Assembly (NCBI GenBank): GCA_903853515.1
Contig: CAINTU010000098.1
Location: 1-13,650, forward strand
DNA from: an uncultured Micrococcales bacterium
GTDB taxonomy: Bacteria; Actinomycetota; Actinomycetes; Actinomycetales; Microbacteriaceae
Direction: 5' to 3'
Length of the DNA: 13,650 nt
The notes under the pieces are model-generated. The model had not been told where the DNA came from and did not search any database. It saw only the letters and a program-made list of their open reading frames with translations. This document shows, piece after piece, positions 1 through 7,541 of this stretch. A program made the translations under genes and the position numbers. Numbering within the stretch: position 1 is the stretch's first letter; each line of letters starts with the position of its first letter.

Positions 1-518
1 CTCAAATCTGGGCCTTTGACGGTCGGATTCACGCGCGGGTCAGGTTCTTCATAGCTGTAAAGAACCATGCCATTCAGCTGCTCTGGCGCCTCTCGAAGCC
101 TGAAAAACAGGGGGTTCTCGGGGCATTCGGCGTGGTATTCAATGCGCGGAAACCACCTGCCGATCAGGGGCAACTTTGCCATGACAGCATCATAAAAATC
201 GGCCAGATCGAGTGCGCTGATGGGCGAGGTTGCTTGTGCGTTTGCTTCGAGCCCTGCGCTAAAACGGGCAAAATGCAAATCAAGTGAGCGCACGCGACCA
301 TCTTCGACCAGCCACGAATCAGCGGCGGCGAGGTTCACTTCGTCTGCCTTGGTGAAGGGATTGGTGTTGAGGCTGGTATTGAGATCGGTGTTGAGACTGG
401 TGTTGAGACTCGTGTCGGCACTGCCCTCTGAAATTGGCACCAGAACACCGTCAACGAAGCGATATAACTCGACGGAGGTGCTCAATTGCGGGGCTCGATT
501 CTTGACTTGTTGCTGCAC
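1..518 (-). CDS. pabC: Class IV aminotransferase, PabC-like (4-amino-4-deoxychorismate lyase), truncated by left window edge
   Basis: Probable PLP enzyme that releases pyruvate from aminodeoxychorismate to give 4-aminobenzoate for folate. Reading the minus strand from a GTG at 518 gives 172 codons open to the window edge; the C-terminal part lies outside. An early strand reads 'ELYRFVDGVLVPISEG' (residues 17-32), followed by an SLNT repeat (37-52) and 'ADSWLVEDGRVRSLDLH' (66-82), which is typical of actinobacterial class IV aminotransferases. Near the edge 'RVNPTVKGPDL' carries the presumed PLP lysine, K168. There is no ATG between the upstream in-frame stop (534-536) and the conserved region. 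GTG 518, with AAGG just before it, is my choice; TTG 485 is the alternative. It is divergent from pabB, which supports a 4-aminobenzoate role, but a branched-chain or D-amino-acid aminotransferase cannot be fully excluded without the C-terminus. Confidence 0.8.
   Translation of the reverse strand, partial: MQQQVKNRAPQLSTSVELYRFVDGVLVPISEGSADTSLNTSLNTDLNTSLNTNPFTKADEVNLAAADSWLVEDGRVRSLDLHFARFSAGLEANAQATSPISALDLADFYDAVMAKLPLIGRWFPRIEYHAECPENPLFFRLREAPEQLNGMVLYSYEEPDPRVNPTVKGPDL
361..408 (-). repeat. Four tandem 12-bp units inside pabC encoding SLNT/DLNT
   Basis: Four adjacent 12-bp units on the plus strand (ttggtgttgagg, ctggtattgaga, tcggtgttgaga, ctggtgttgaga) differ from each other at a few positions. 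In the pabC frame they encode SLNT-SLNT-DLNT-SLNT at about residues 37-52. The array sits between the first N-terminal strand and the DSWLV segment, where I would expect a short loop in relatives. The unit length is a multiple of three, so gain or loss of copies keeps the frame. Confidence 0.85.
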
Positions 519-556
519 TGGCCTTGGGCTGGTTTAGACAGTTGTTTATGGGTCTA

Positions 557-566
557 ATCTATAGAT
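557..566. promoter_or_regulatory. Palindromic centre of the pabC/pabB divergent spacer; candidate overlapping -10 boxes
   Basis: ATCTATAGAT is a perfect 10-bp palindrome at the middle of the 88-bp spacer between the divergent genes. It reads TATAGAT on the plus strand (560-566) and also on the minus strand (563 down to 557), so each gene may have a -10 box overlapping the other. Candidate -35 boxes are weak: TAGACA at 535-540 for pabB (19-bp spacer) and TTGGCT on the minus strand at 589-584 for pabC (20-bp spacer). Inferred leaders would be about 30-35 nt for each gene. It could instead be an operator, or chance in an A+T-rich spacer. Confidence 0.4.
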
Positions 567-606
567 ACCAAAGCCCCTAAATAAGCCAAACCAGATTGGG
601 TCGCCC

Positions 607-1947
607 ATGCAGATTTATAGCATGTCGATGCGCGCTCGTCTGAATATGGATGACACCTTTGCCACCCTGCACAAAGATGATGCGTTCGCATTTTGGCTTG
701 ATCGGCAGCATCACCCGACTAATGCATTCAGCGTTATGGGGGCTGGCTCGCAGGTGGTCGATGCCGACCAGCGCGTGCTCGATTATTTAGAGGCACAATT
801 GGCACAGCAGTGGTCTGACTTAACCGATGTTGATTTGCCTTTTAGTTGGCGCCCAGGATTCGTCGGCGCACTGCACTTTGAGGCATTAAAAGCCGATGCC
901 GACGCTAAGCCCAGCGGGTTCATGCTTATCGATCGCGCGCTGGTTTATGACCACAAGGGCAAAACGGTTTGGTTTGTTGGCATCTTTGATTCGCCAGAGA
1001 GTTTTAGGCGGTGGCATGATGCGGCTCTGCTTCGAATCGCCCTGGTTGGTGGCGAAAGTTTTGTTTATCGTCGCAACAACCCGCTGCCCGGCGGCGAGCC
1101 AGCAAAAGTCACCGCGCGGCACAGCGATGACGATTATTTGCAACTAATCGACACGGCAAAAGATCACATTGCTGTCGGCGATGTTTATCAGCTTTGCCTA
1201 ACCAACCAGCTCGAAATCGAATCAAGTCACGACCCACTAGCCGTTTATCTAAAACTACGTGCAACCAACCCTGCACCGTTGTCGAGTTTTATGCGCCTTG
1301 GCGATGTCTCGATTTGTTCTAGTTCGCCAGAGCAGTTTCTGCACATCACCCGCGAAGGGCTCGTCACCACCAAGCCGATCAAGGGCACGAGGCCTCGTCA
1401 CGCCGATGCCTCAACCGACGGCATTCAAGACCAGGTCATCGCAGAAGAACTTCGCAACAATCAAAAAGAGCGTGCCGAGAATCTGATGATTGTTGATCTG
1501 ATGCGCAACGACCTTGGCAAAGTGGCCGCAGCAAACCAAGCGAATGTGACCAAGCTTTTTGACATCGAAAGCTATGCAACCGTACATCAACTGGTTTCTA
1601 CCGTCGAGGCTCAATTAGCGCCAGGTCTTAGTGCGCTTGACGCGGTCGAAGCAGCTTTTCCGGCTGGGTCAATGACGGGTGCACCAAAAATCCGTGCGAT
1701 TCAAATACTTGAAAACCTTGAGGCCGGCCAAAGAGGAATCTATTCAGGCGCCATCGGTTTTATTGCAGGCAACGGGGCAGTTGATTTGGCGATGACCATT
1801 CGAACCATCGTGTTTGAAAGCGGGCGGGCCAGGATCGGCATCGGTGGCGGCATCACCATCGATTCAGACCCGCATGCCGAATTAGCCGAAACCAAGCTCA
1901 AGTCAAAGGCGCTGCTGCAGGCTCTAAACGCCGAACTCGATTGGTAA
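607..1947 (+). CDS. pabB: Aminodeoxychorismate synthase component I (PabB-like chorismate-binding enzyme)
   Basis: Converts chorismate plus ammonia from a glutamine amidotransferase subunit (PabA, not in this window) to 4-amino-4-deoxychorismate in the folate pathway. The 446-residue protein has a divergent N-terminal half (about 1-165) and a C-terminal chorismate-binding domain. Visible motifs are PIKGT (257-261, with the lysine K259 that marks PabB rather than anthranilate synthase, which has alanine there), NLMIVDLMRNDLG (292-304), FPAGSMTGAPK (351-361), GIYSGAIG (377-384), and a C-terminal GIGGGITIDSDPHAE that forms the active-site end. All expected catalytic segments are present and the length is normal. 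The start is uncertain: ATG at 607, 622, 628 and 646 are all in frame and none has a clear Shine-Dalgarno sequence. I keep 607 because the segment from residue 9 on resembles the family's first strand. It is divergent from the PabC-like gene, its likely next step in the pathway. Confidence 0.93.
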   Translation: MQIYSMSMRARLNMDDTFATLHKDDAFAFWLDRQHHPTNAFSVMGAGSQVVDADQRVLDYLEAQLAQQWSDLTDVDLPFSWRPGFVGALHFEALKADADAKPSGFMLIDRALVYDHKGKTVWFVGIFDSPESFRRWHDAALLRIALVGGESFVYRRNNPLPGGEPAKVTARHSDDDYLQLIDTAKDHIAVGDVYQLCLTNQLEIESSHDPLAVYLKLRATNPAPLSSFMRLGDVSICSSSPEQFLHITREGLVTTKPIKGTRPRHADASTDGIQDQVIAEELRNNQKERAENLMIVDLMRNDLGKVAAANQANVTKLFDIESYATVHQLVSTVEAQLAPGLSALDAVEAAFPAGSMTGAPKIRAIQILENLEAGQRGIYSGAIGFIAGNGAVDLAMTIRTIVFESGRARIGIGGGITIDSDPHAELAETKLKSKALLQALNAELDW

Positions 1948-1976
1948 CCTTGTTATCTGCCTTGCTAACGAGCACA

Positions 1977-2025
1977 AACCAGACAACACGAACCAGACAC
2001 TAGAGACCAGAGACTAGAAACCAGC
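1977..2025 (+). repeat. Degenerate 13-14-bp tandem repeat in the leuS leader
   Basis: The end of the spacer directly before the leuS ATG consists of aaccagacaacacg (1977-1990), aaccagacactag (1991-2003), agaccagagactag (2004-2017) and a partial aaaccagc (2018-2025). Each unit carries an ACCAG core. The repeat occupies the position of the ribosome binding site, and no GGAGG-like sequence is present. It could be a slipped-strand array or a leader element; the sequence alone does not decide. Confidence 0.65.
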
Positions 2026-4509
2026 ATGACCCAACAAATCGAGCCAAGCGGCCCAAACTTTGCGGCAATTCAAGAAAAATGGTTGCCAATCTGGGATTCT
2101 CTGCGCCTGTTCGCATCTGGCAACGAGGGCGACAAGCGGCCTAAAAAATATGTGCTCGACATGTTTCCGTACCCATCTGGCGATCTGCACATGGGCCATG
2201 CCGAGGCTTATGCGCTCGGCGATGTGATTTCGCGCTATTGGGCTCAACGCGGCTTCAATGTGATGCACCCAATTGGCTGGGATGCCTTCGGCCTGCCGGC
2301 TGAGAATGCCGCCATCAAACGTGGCCTCGACCCGCGGGGTTGGACCTATGAAAACATTGAGCAGCAGCGCACCTCGATGCGACGTTATGCCTGCTCTTTT
2401 GACTGGGATCGTGTGCTGCGCACCTGTGACCCGATTTATTACCGCTGGAACCAGTGGCTATTTCTAGAGTTCTATAAAAAGGGTCTTGCTTATCGCAAGA
2501 ATTCGATGGTCAACTGGTGCCCTTCTTGCCAAACTGTTTTGGCAAATGAACAGGTCGTAGGTGGTTTGTGTGAGCGCTGCGACAGTGTCGTCACCAAAAA
2601 GGCGCTGACCCAGTGGTTCTTCAAGGTCACCGAATATGCCGACCGCTTGCTTGATGACCTAGACACACTTGAAGGCAATTGGCCAGCCCAGGTGCTTTCG
2701 ATGCAGCGCAACTGGATCGGCCGTTCGACCGGCGCAGAAGTTGATTTTGCTATTGAAGGTCGCGAAGAACCAATCACTGTTTATACCACCAGGCCAGACA
2801 CCCTTTATGGTGCAACGTTTATGGTGGTTGCCGCCGACAGCGATTTGGCCGCCGAGCTAGTGGCCGGTTCAGATGCCGCTGTGCGCATCGAATTTCAGGC
2901 CTACCTTGGCGAGGTCAAAAAATCTAACGACATCGAACGCCTCGCAACAGACCGACCCAAAACCGGTGTCAACACAGGTCGATTTGCCATCAACCCGCTA
3001 AGTGGTGAGCGCCTGCCGATTTGGGTGGCTGACTATGTTTTGGCCGACTATGGCACGGGCGCAATCATGGCCGTGCCAGCGCACGATCAGCGCGACCTCG
3101 ACTTTGCACGCACCTTCGGCTTGCCCGTGACAGTGGTTGTCGAAACCGGCGAGGCCGACCCAATCGAAACCGGTGTTGCAACCGTTGGCGATGGCGTGCT
3201 TGTGAATTCTGGAATTCTCAATGGTCTAAACAAACAAGAGGCAATCGCTAAGGCCATCGGAATCCTTGCTGAAGAGGGCCGAGGCAAAGCTGCCAAAAAC
3301 TTTAGGCTGCGTGACTGGTTGATCTCGCGGCAGCGTTATTGGGGCACGCCGATTCCGATCGTGCACTGCGATGCTTGTGGCGAAGTGCCGGTGCCGGCCG
3401 ATCAGCTGCCAATCGAACTGCCTAGCGCAGAAGGCCTCGACCTATCGCCTAAGGGCACCTCGCCTTTGGGTGCGGCGACTGACTGGGTGAATGTGCCGTG
3501 CCCTAGCTGTGGTGCGCCTGCAAAGCGTGACACCGACACCATGGATACCTTCGTTGACTCATCTTGGTATTTCTTACGCTATCTATCGCCAAACAGCACG
3601 ACCGAGGCTTTCTCGAGTGAGGCTGCGCGCGAATGGGCTCCGGTTGATCAATATGTTGGTGGCGTAACTCACGCGATCTTGCACCTTCTATATGCAAGAT
3701 TCTTCACCAAGGTTTTGAACGACCTTGGCTATGTTGATTTCAGCGAGCCATTCACCAAACTGTTGAACCAGGGGATGGTTTTGATGAACGGCTCAGCAAT
3801 GAGCAAATCGCGCGGCAACCTAGTGCGCCTAAGCGATCAGCTTGATGAGCACGGTGTTGATGCGATTCGTTTGACCATGGCATTTGCTGGCCCACCAGAA
3901 GACGACATTGACTGGGCCGATGTTAGCCCTGCAGGTTCGGCAAAGTTTTTGGCCCGCGCTTGGCGTGCGGCTGGCGATGTGACCTCGGCCGTTGGTGTCG
4001 ATTTTGCCGGCGGAAATCTTGAGTTGCGTCGTGCCACTCACGCCTTCTTGCGAGATTTCAATGCGAACATCGAAAACTTCAAGTTCAATGTTGGCGTTGC
4101 AAAGATCATGGAACTCGTAAACGCAGTTCGCAAAGCCATCGACGGCTCAGTTGGTGGTGGCGATGCTGCTGTGCGCGAGGCAGTCGAAACTGTTGCCAAC
4201 GCGCTGTCGTTGTTTGCGCCCTACACTGCCGAAGAGATGTGGGCGATTTTGGGTCACGAGCCTGGCGTTGCCTTGGCTGGCTTGCCAGACGCCGACCCGG
4301 CGTTGTTAGTTCAGTCAACCGTGACTGCAATCGGGCAAGTGGATGGCAAGTTGCGCGACACCTTCGAAGTTTCTGTTGATGCCACCGAGGCAGAGCTGCA
4401 AGCTCTGGCAGATTCGTCTGATGTGATTCAGCGTGCAATCGCCGGCCGTGAAATCGCCAAAGTGATCGTGCGAGCACCAAAGCTAATCAACATCGTCACA
4501 AAGGGCTAG
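2026..4509 (+). CDS. leuS: Leucyl-tRNA synthetase
   Basis: Class I aminoacyl-tRNA synthetase that charges tRNA-Leu in the cytoplasm. The 827-residue protein is complete: HIGH motif as HMGH (55-58) in a Rossmann fold; a zinc-knuckle pair CPSC/CERC (165-168, 182-185); the CP1 editing domain with TTRPDT (254-259) and the GTGAIMAVPAHDQRD segment ending at D357, the editing aspartate position; a second cysteine set CDAC/CPSC (448-451, 492-495); DTMDTFVDSSWYF (503-515); the KMSKS loop as AMSKS (591-595); and an anticodon-binding helical domain (about 660-770). The first lysine of KMSKS is alanine while the key second lysine (K594) is kept; I believe this is normal for related actinobacterial enzymes. 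The start ATG follows a degenerate repeat and lacks a clear Shine-Dalgarno sequence. A 69-bp gap to comEA holds no obvious terminator. Confidence 0.98.
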   Translation: MTQQIEPSGPNFAAIQEKWLPIWDSLRLFASGNEGDKRPKKYVLDMFPYPSGDLHMGHAEAYALGDVISRYWAQRGFNVMHPIGWDAFGLPAENAAIKRGLDPRGWTYENIEQQRTSMRRYACSFDWDRVLRTCDPIYYRWNQWLFLEFYKKGLAYRKNSMVNWCPSCQTVLANEQVVGGLCERCDSVVTKKALTQWFFKVTEYADRLLDDLDTLEGNWPAQVLSMQRNWIGRSTGAEVDFAIEGREEPITVYTTRPDTLYGATFMVVAADSDLAAELVAGSDAAVRIEFQAYLGEVKKSNDIERLATDRPKTGVNTGRFAINPLSGERLPIWVADYVLADYGTGAIMAVPAHDQRDLDFARTFGLPVTVVVETGEADPIETGVATVGDGVLVNSGILNGLNKQEAIAKAIGILAEEGRGKAAKNFRLRDWLISRQRYWGTPIPIVHCDACGEVPVPADQLPIELPSAEGLDLSPKGTSPLGAATDWVNVPCPSCGAPAKRDTDTMDTFVDSSWYFLRYLSPNSTTEAFSSEAAREWAPVDQYVGGVTHAILHLLYARFFTKVLNDLGYVDFSEPFTKLLNQGMVLMNGSAMSKSRGNLVRLSDQLDEHGVDAIRLTMAFAGPPEDDIDWADVSPAGSAKFLARAWRAAGDVTSAVGVDFAGGNLELRRATHAFLRDFNANIENFKFNVGVAKIMELVNAVRKAIDGSVGGGDAAVREAVETVANALSLFAPYTAEEMWAILGHEPGVALAGLPDADPALLVQSTVTAIGQVDGKLRDTFEVSVDATEAELQALADSSDVIQRAIAGREIAKVIVRAPKLINIVTKG

Positions 4510-4578
4510 CGCCTGCGGGTTATGCACAAATAATTTCGCTGGCGGTTTGCGTCTGTCTGCGCTGACTATTTTGGTGGC

Positions 4579-5247
4579 ATGCTTGCAACCCTTCGTGCCA
4601 CAATTCTGACTCTCACTCAACCGCAAAAGAAGCTGGCCATCGTTGCTGCCGGCGTCTTGGCCGTGCTTTGCTATGTGGCCGGGTCTATGGGTTCTGGTGG
4701 TACCGGTGCCGGCAGTGGTGGGGCGGCGGTTGCCACGTTTGCGGCCAGTGAAAAGCCAGTTGCGAGCAATTCGACACCGGCTGTGTCTTTGCCTCAGATT
4801 TATGTGGCGCTCGCTGGTGCGGTGAGGCATCCTGGGGTTTATTCGCTCAAATCGGGTGCACGAGTGTTTGATGCAGTCTTTGCTGCCGGAGGTTTAACCG
4901 CCAAGGCCGATCAGACGAGCGTGAACTTGGCTCGAGTAGTCACCGACGGCGAACAAATTGTTGTAGCAAAGATCGGAGTCGGCTCATCGGGCGAGTTTGG
5001 CTCGTCTGGCGTTGGCTCGTCTGGCGTTGGCTCGTCTGGCACCTCTAGCGCAGGCTCGTTGATATCGCTTAATCAAGCAAGCGAAACAGAGCTTGAAGCT
5101 TTGCCAGGTGTTGGGCCAGCATTGGCAGGTCGAATGATCGACTGGCGCACGGCCAACGGCGGGTTCAAATCTAAGCAAGACCTGCTAAATGTGACTGGCA
5201 TTGGCGATAAGTTGTATGCCGCCATCTCAAAGTTGGTAACGCTTTGA
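4579..5247 (+). CDS. comEA: ComEA-like DNA receptor (SLBB plus helix-hairpin-helix)
   Basis: Membrane-anchored, double-stranded-DNA-binding protein of the natural competence machinery that hands DNA to ComEC. The 222 residues show a short cytoplasmic N-terminus, one membrane segment (about 18-37), a Gly/Ala/Ser-rich stalk (38-70), an SLBB domain (about 73-131: 'IYVALAGAVRHPGVYSLKSG' and a repeat-free core), a Gly/Ser linker with GSSGV repeats (about 133-158) and a C-terminal ComEA-type HhH domain (161-222) with hairpins LPGVGPALA (175-183) and VTGIGDKLY (205-213). The domain order matches Gram-positive ComEA. The start ATG has only a weak GGTGG before it. Its stop overlaps the comEC start by 4 bp (TTGA), so the two are surely translated together. 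The ComEA/ComEC pair is widespread in actinobacteria even where competence has not been shown. Confidence 0.94.
   Translation: MLATLRATILTLTQPQKKLAIVAAGVLAVLCYVAGSMGSGGTGAGSGGAAVATFAASEKPVASNSTPAVSLPQIYVALAGAVRHPGVYSLKSGARVFDAVFAAGGLTAKADQTSVNLARVVTDGEQIVVAKIGVGSSGEFGSSGVGSSGVGSSGTSSAGSLISLNQASETELEALPGVGPALAGRMIDWRTANGGFKSKQDLLNVTGIGDKLYAAISKLVTL
4996..5040 (+). repeat. Three 15-bp tandem units in the comEA linker (GSSGV)
   Basis: Units tttggctcgtctggc (4996-5010), gttggctcgtctggc (5011-5025) and gttggctcgtctggc (5026-5040) are adjacent; the last two are identical and the first differs by one base. A more diverged copy (gtcggctcatcgggc, 4978-4992) precedes them. The array encodes a GSSGV-type flexible linker between the SLBB and HhH domains. 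Copy-number change keeps the frame and would alter linker length only. Confidence 0.9.
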
Positions 5248-7535
5248 GGCTGATTGCCGCAGCGCTTTGCACTTGGATTCTCTTGCTCGCGGCCGAGATT
5301 TCACCGGTGCCAGTCTCGCTCGTGCTTTTGGTTGCGAGCATTTGCGCTGTGCTGGTGGCAACTGTGACGCGCCGGCACCCGCTTGCCAAACGGTTGCTCT
5401 TTGCTTTGGTCGCGTCAGCACTTTGCCTAGCTAGCCTGCAGTGGCAGATTGCATCGTCTCAAAGTGACTCTTTGCGAACTGCGGTCGAGCAGCGCGCAAC
5501 GTTGCGGGTCAACGCTCAAGTTGCTTCTGACCCCGTTGAGATCAAACACAAATCTGGTTCTGACCCCAGGTTTATGGCGCAAATCAAATTGCTTGAGCCA
5601 AAGGCTTTCGCAGGAAGCGCAGGTTTCTTATTGGGCGATGCCAGGGTTTCAGGGCTTCGGCAAGGCGATGCCATCGATGCGGTTGTTGCTCTGCGACCTG
5701 CGTTCAATCAAAAATTTGGCTTCAGCGCAAACCTGCATTCGCTAATCGGCGCACATCACGAAAGCAGTGGCCTAGATGTCATTCATGCCATTCGCACTTC
5801 ATTTCTGGCTAACCTTGCCGGCATAACACCAGATGCAGCAGGCCTTGTTGCTGGGTTAACTATTGGTGATATCTCTAAAGTTTCTGCCACGACCTTAGAC
5901 GATTTCAAGATTGTTTCGCTCACGCATTTGGCCGCCGTATCTGGTGCAAATTGTGCAATCGTGCTCACCGCCGCCGCATTCATAATCAGCAGATTGGTTC
6001 GAAAACGCTGGCTTCGAGCTGGCGTCTCGTTGGCGGTCATCGCCGGCTATTTGGCTTTGGTTGGCCCGCAGTCAAGCATCTTGCGCGCATCGGCCATGGT
6101 TGCAGCAGTCATTATCGGTAGTGCACTTGGTCGCAAAATTGACCCGCTCGATGCTCTAGGTTTGGCTGCTCTGGTTCTCTTCGTGGTTGATCCGTGGTTG
6201 GCAAGCGATTATGGCTTTGCGCTGTCAACCCTTGCCACAATCGGCATCTTGGTTATTGCGCCAAAGCTGAGTGTTTATCTTGCGCGCTGGCTGCCGCAGT
6301 GGTTGTCACTTGCCATAGCGGTCACTCTCTCGGCCCAAATCATGTGTCAGCCAATCCTGCTGGTGTTGCAGCCTGGGCTACCGGTGTATTCGATCGTGGC
6401 CAACCTGCTTGCCGAGCCTTTGGTTGCGCCAGTCACCATGCTCGGGTTGCTCGCCTGCATAGTCGCACCGGTGGCGCCTGTGTTGACTATTGCACTCTGC
6501 AAACTTGCTTCGCTCGCCACTTGGTGCATCGTCGCAGAAGCCCACTGGTTTGCAAGACAAGATTCGGCAACTTTAGGGTGGCCGCAAGGTCCATTCGGAA
6601 TCCTTCTTGCGGCAGTGTTTGTTGTGGCAATATTTTGGCTTGCTATTTCGAGGCAAAAATATCGCGCATTCGCTTTTGCTGCCGCAGTTGCCGTCGTGGC
6701 AATCTCGAGTTCAACGCTGATGCAATCCACCATTCGATTGCATGCCTGGTCATCAAAGAACTTCACGTTGGTCAATTGTGACGTTGGCCAAGGCGATGCG
6801 TTAGTGATCAAATCGCGGGGTGAAATCGCCGTAGTCGACGTCGGGCGAGACGACGCCCCAATTGACCATTGCCTGAAAGATCTAGGCATTCGAAAAATCG
6901 ATTTGCTTGTGCTAACTCACTATGACCTAGATCACGTTGGCGGGCTCTCGGGTTTGCTCAACCAACGCAACGTAAAACTAGCGATGCTCACCTCATTTCA
7001 TGACTCACGACCAAAGGCTGATTTCTGTGACCGCTTGCTTGCGACTAAGGGCGTGAGCATTGTGCGCGCACAAGTCGGCCTAAATGGCAAGTTGGGTGAT
7101 TTTGACTGGCAAGTGCTCTCGCCACACAAAGATGCGCCAGAAGCTGAAGATTCGAATGACGGCAGCGTGACAATGCTCTGGCAAGATTCGCGAATGGCAC
7201 TATTCACCATGGCCGATCTTGGCGAGAAGGGTCAATTGCGCCTAGGGGCAGAGCAATCTGCACTGTTAGCCGCTGGCTTTGGTGACAGACAAGTGGTTGT
7301 CAAAGTGGCTCACCACGGATCAGCAGACCAATCGAGCGAATTCTATGAAGCGATACAGCCTCAGATTGCCTTGATTTCGGTTGGCAAAAACAACGGTTAT
7401 GGCCACCCAACCAACAAGACGCTGGCTCTCTTGCAATCTGTTGGCGCTGCCGTTTTTCGCACCGACAAACAAGGTGCCTTGGGGGTAATCGAAGGGCCGT
7501 CTGGCCTTAGCGTCGCCGTCTCTGGTGGCGGTTAG
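5244..7535 (+). CDS. comEC: ComEC/Rec2-family DNA uptake channel
   Basis: Polytopic membrane protein thought to pass single-stranded DNA across the cytoplasmic membrane during transformation. The 763 residues comprise N-terminal membrane segments (about 1-70), an extracytoplasmic DUF4131/OB-like region (about 75-170), a multi-helix Competence domain (about 185-485) with the family signature LTHLAAVSGANCAIV (226-240) and FALSTLATIGIL (325-336), and a C-terminal metallo-beta-lactamase-like domain (about 505-760). The last has DVGQGDA (513-519), the metal motif THYDLDH (558-564), a later aspartate (D658), AHHGS (689-693) and GHPT (720-723), so the nuclease-like site appears intact. The start is TTG at 5244, overlapping the comEA stop; no ATG suits the N-terminus. 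Only 6 bp separate it from holA. Long open frames on either strand inside it are composition shadows. Confidence 0.95.
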   Translation: MRLIAAALCTWILLLAAEISPVPVSLVLLVASICAVLVATVTRRHPLAKRLLFALVASALCLASLQWQIASSQSDSLRTAVEQRATLRVNAQVASDPVEIKHKSGSDPRFMAQIKLLEPKAFAGSAGFLLGDARVSGLRQGDAIDAVVALRPAFNQKFGFSANLHSLIGAHHESSGLDVIHAIRTSFLANLAGITPDAAGLVAGLTIGDISKVSATTLDDFKIVSLTHLAAVSGANCAIVLTAAAFIISRLVRKRWLRAGVSLAVIAGYLALVGPQSSILRASAMVAAVIIGSALGRKIDPLDALGLAALVLFVVDPWLASDYGFALSTLATIGILVIAPKLSVYLARWLPQWLSLAIAVTLSAQIMCQPILLVLQPGLPVYSIVANLLAEPLVAPVTMLGLLACIVAPVAPVLTIALCKLASLATWCIVAEAHWFARQDSATLGWPQGPFGILLAAVFVVAIFWLAISRQKYRAFAFAAAVAVVAISSSTLMQSTIRLHAWSSKNFTLVNCDVGQGDALVIKSRGEIAVVDVGRDDAPIDHCLKDLGIRKIDLLVLTHYDLDHVGGLSGLLNQRNVKLAMLTSFHDSRPKADFCDRLLATKGVSIVRAQVGLNGKLGDFDWQVLSPHKDAPEAEDSNDGSVTMLWQDSRMALFTMADLGEKGQLRLGAEQSALLAAGFGDRQVVVKVAHHGSADQSSEFYEAIQPQIALISVGKNNGYGHPTNKTLALLQSVGAAVFRTDKQGALGVIEGPSGLSVAVSGGG

Positions 7536-7541
7536 GCTTGT

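Noticed and set aside
220..537. 105-codon plus-strand frame with LVLRLVLR repeats
   Set aside because: It is antisense to the PabC-like gene; the repeat pattern is the complement of the SLNT array.
1948..2025. T-box or attenuator before leuS
   Set aside because: The 78-bp spacer is too short for a T-box and lacks the conserved TGG-containing bulge and terminator stem; only tandem repeats are seen.
4106..4480. 124-codon minus-strand frame with Arg/Gln-rich product
   Set aside because: Antisense to the leuS anticodon-binding domain, with no domain or start signal.
4510..4578. Possible terminator or promoter between leuS and comEA
   Set aside because: No stable hairpin with a T-run was found, and TTTGCG/TATTTT have only a 15-bp spacer; nothing convincing.
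6194..6889. Long open frames on both strands inside comEC (195 aa plus, 180 aa minus)
   Set aside because: They lie wholly within the ComEC Competence domain in other frames, show no recognisable domain, and have the composition expected of shadows of a hydrophobic gene.
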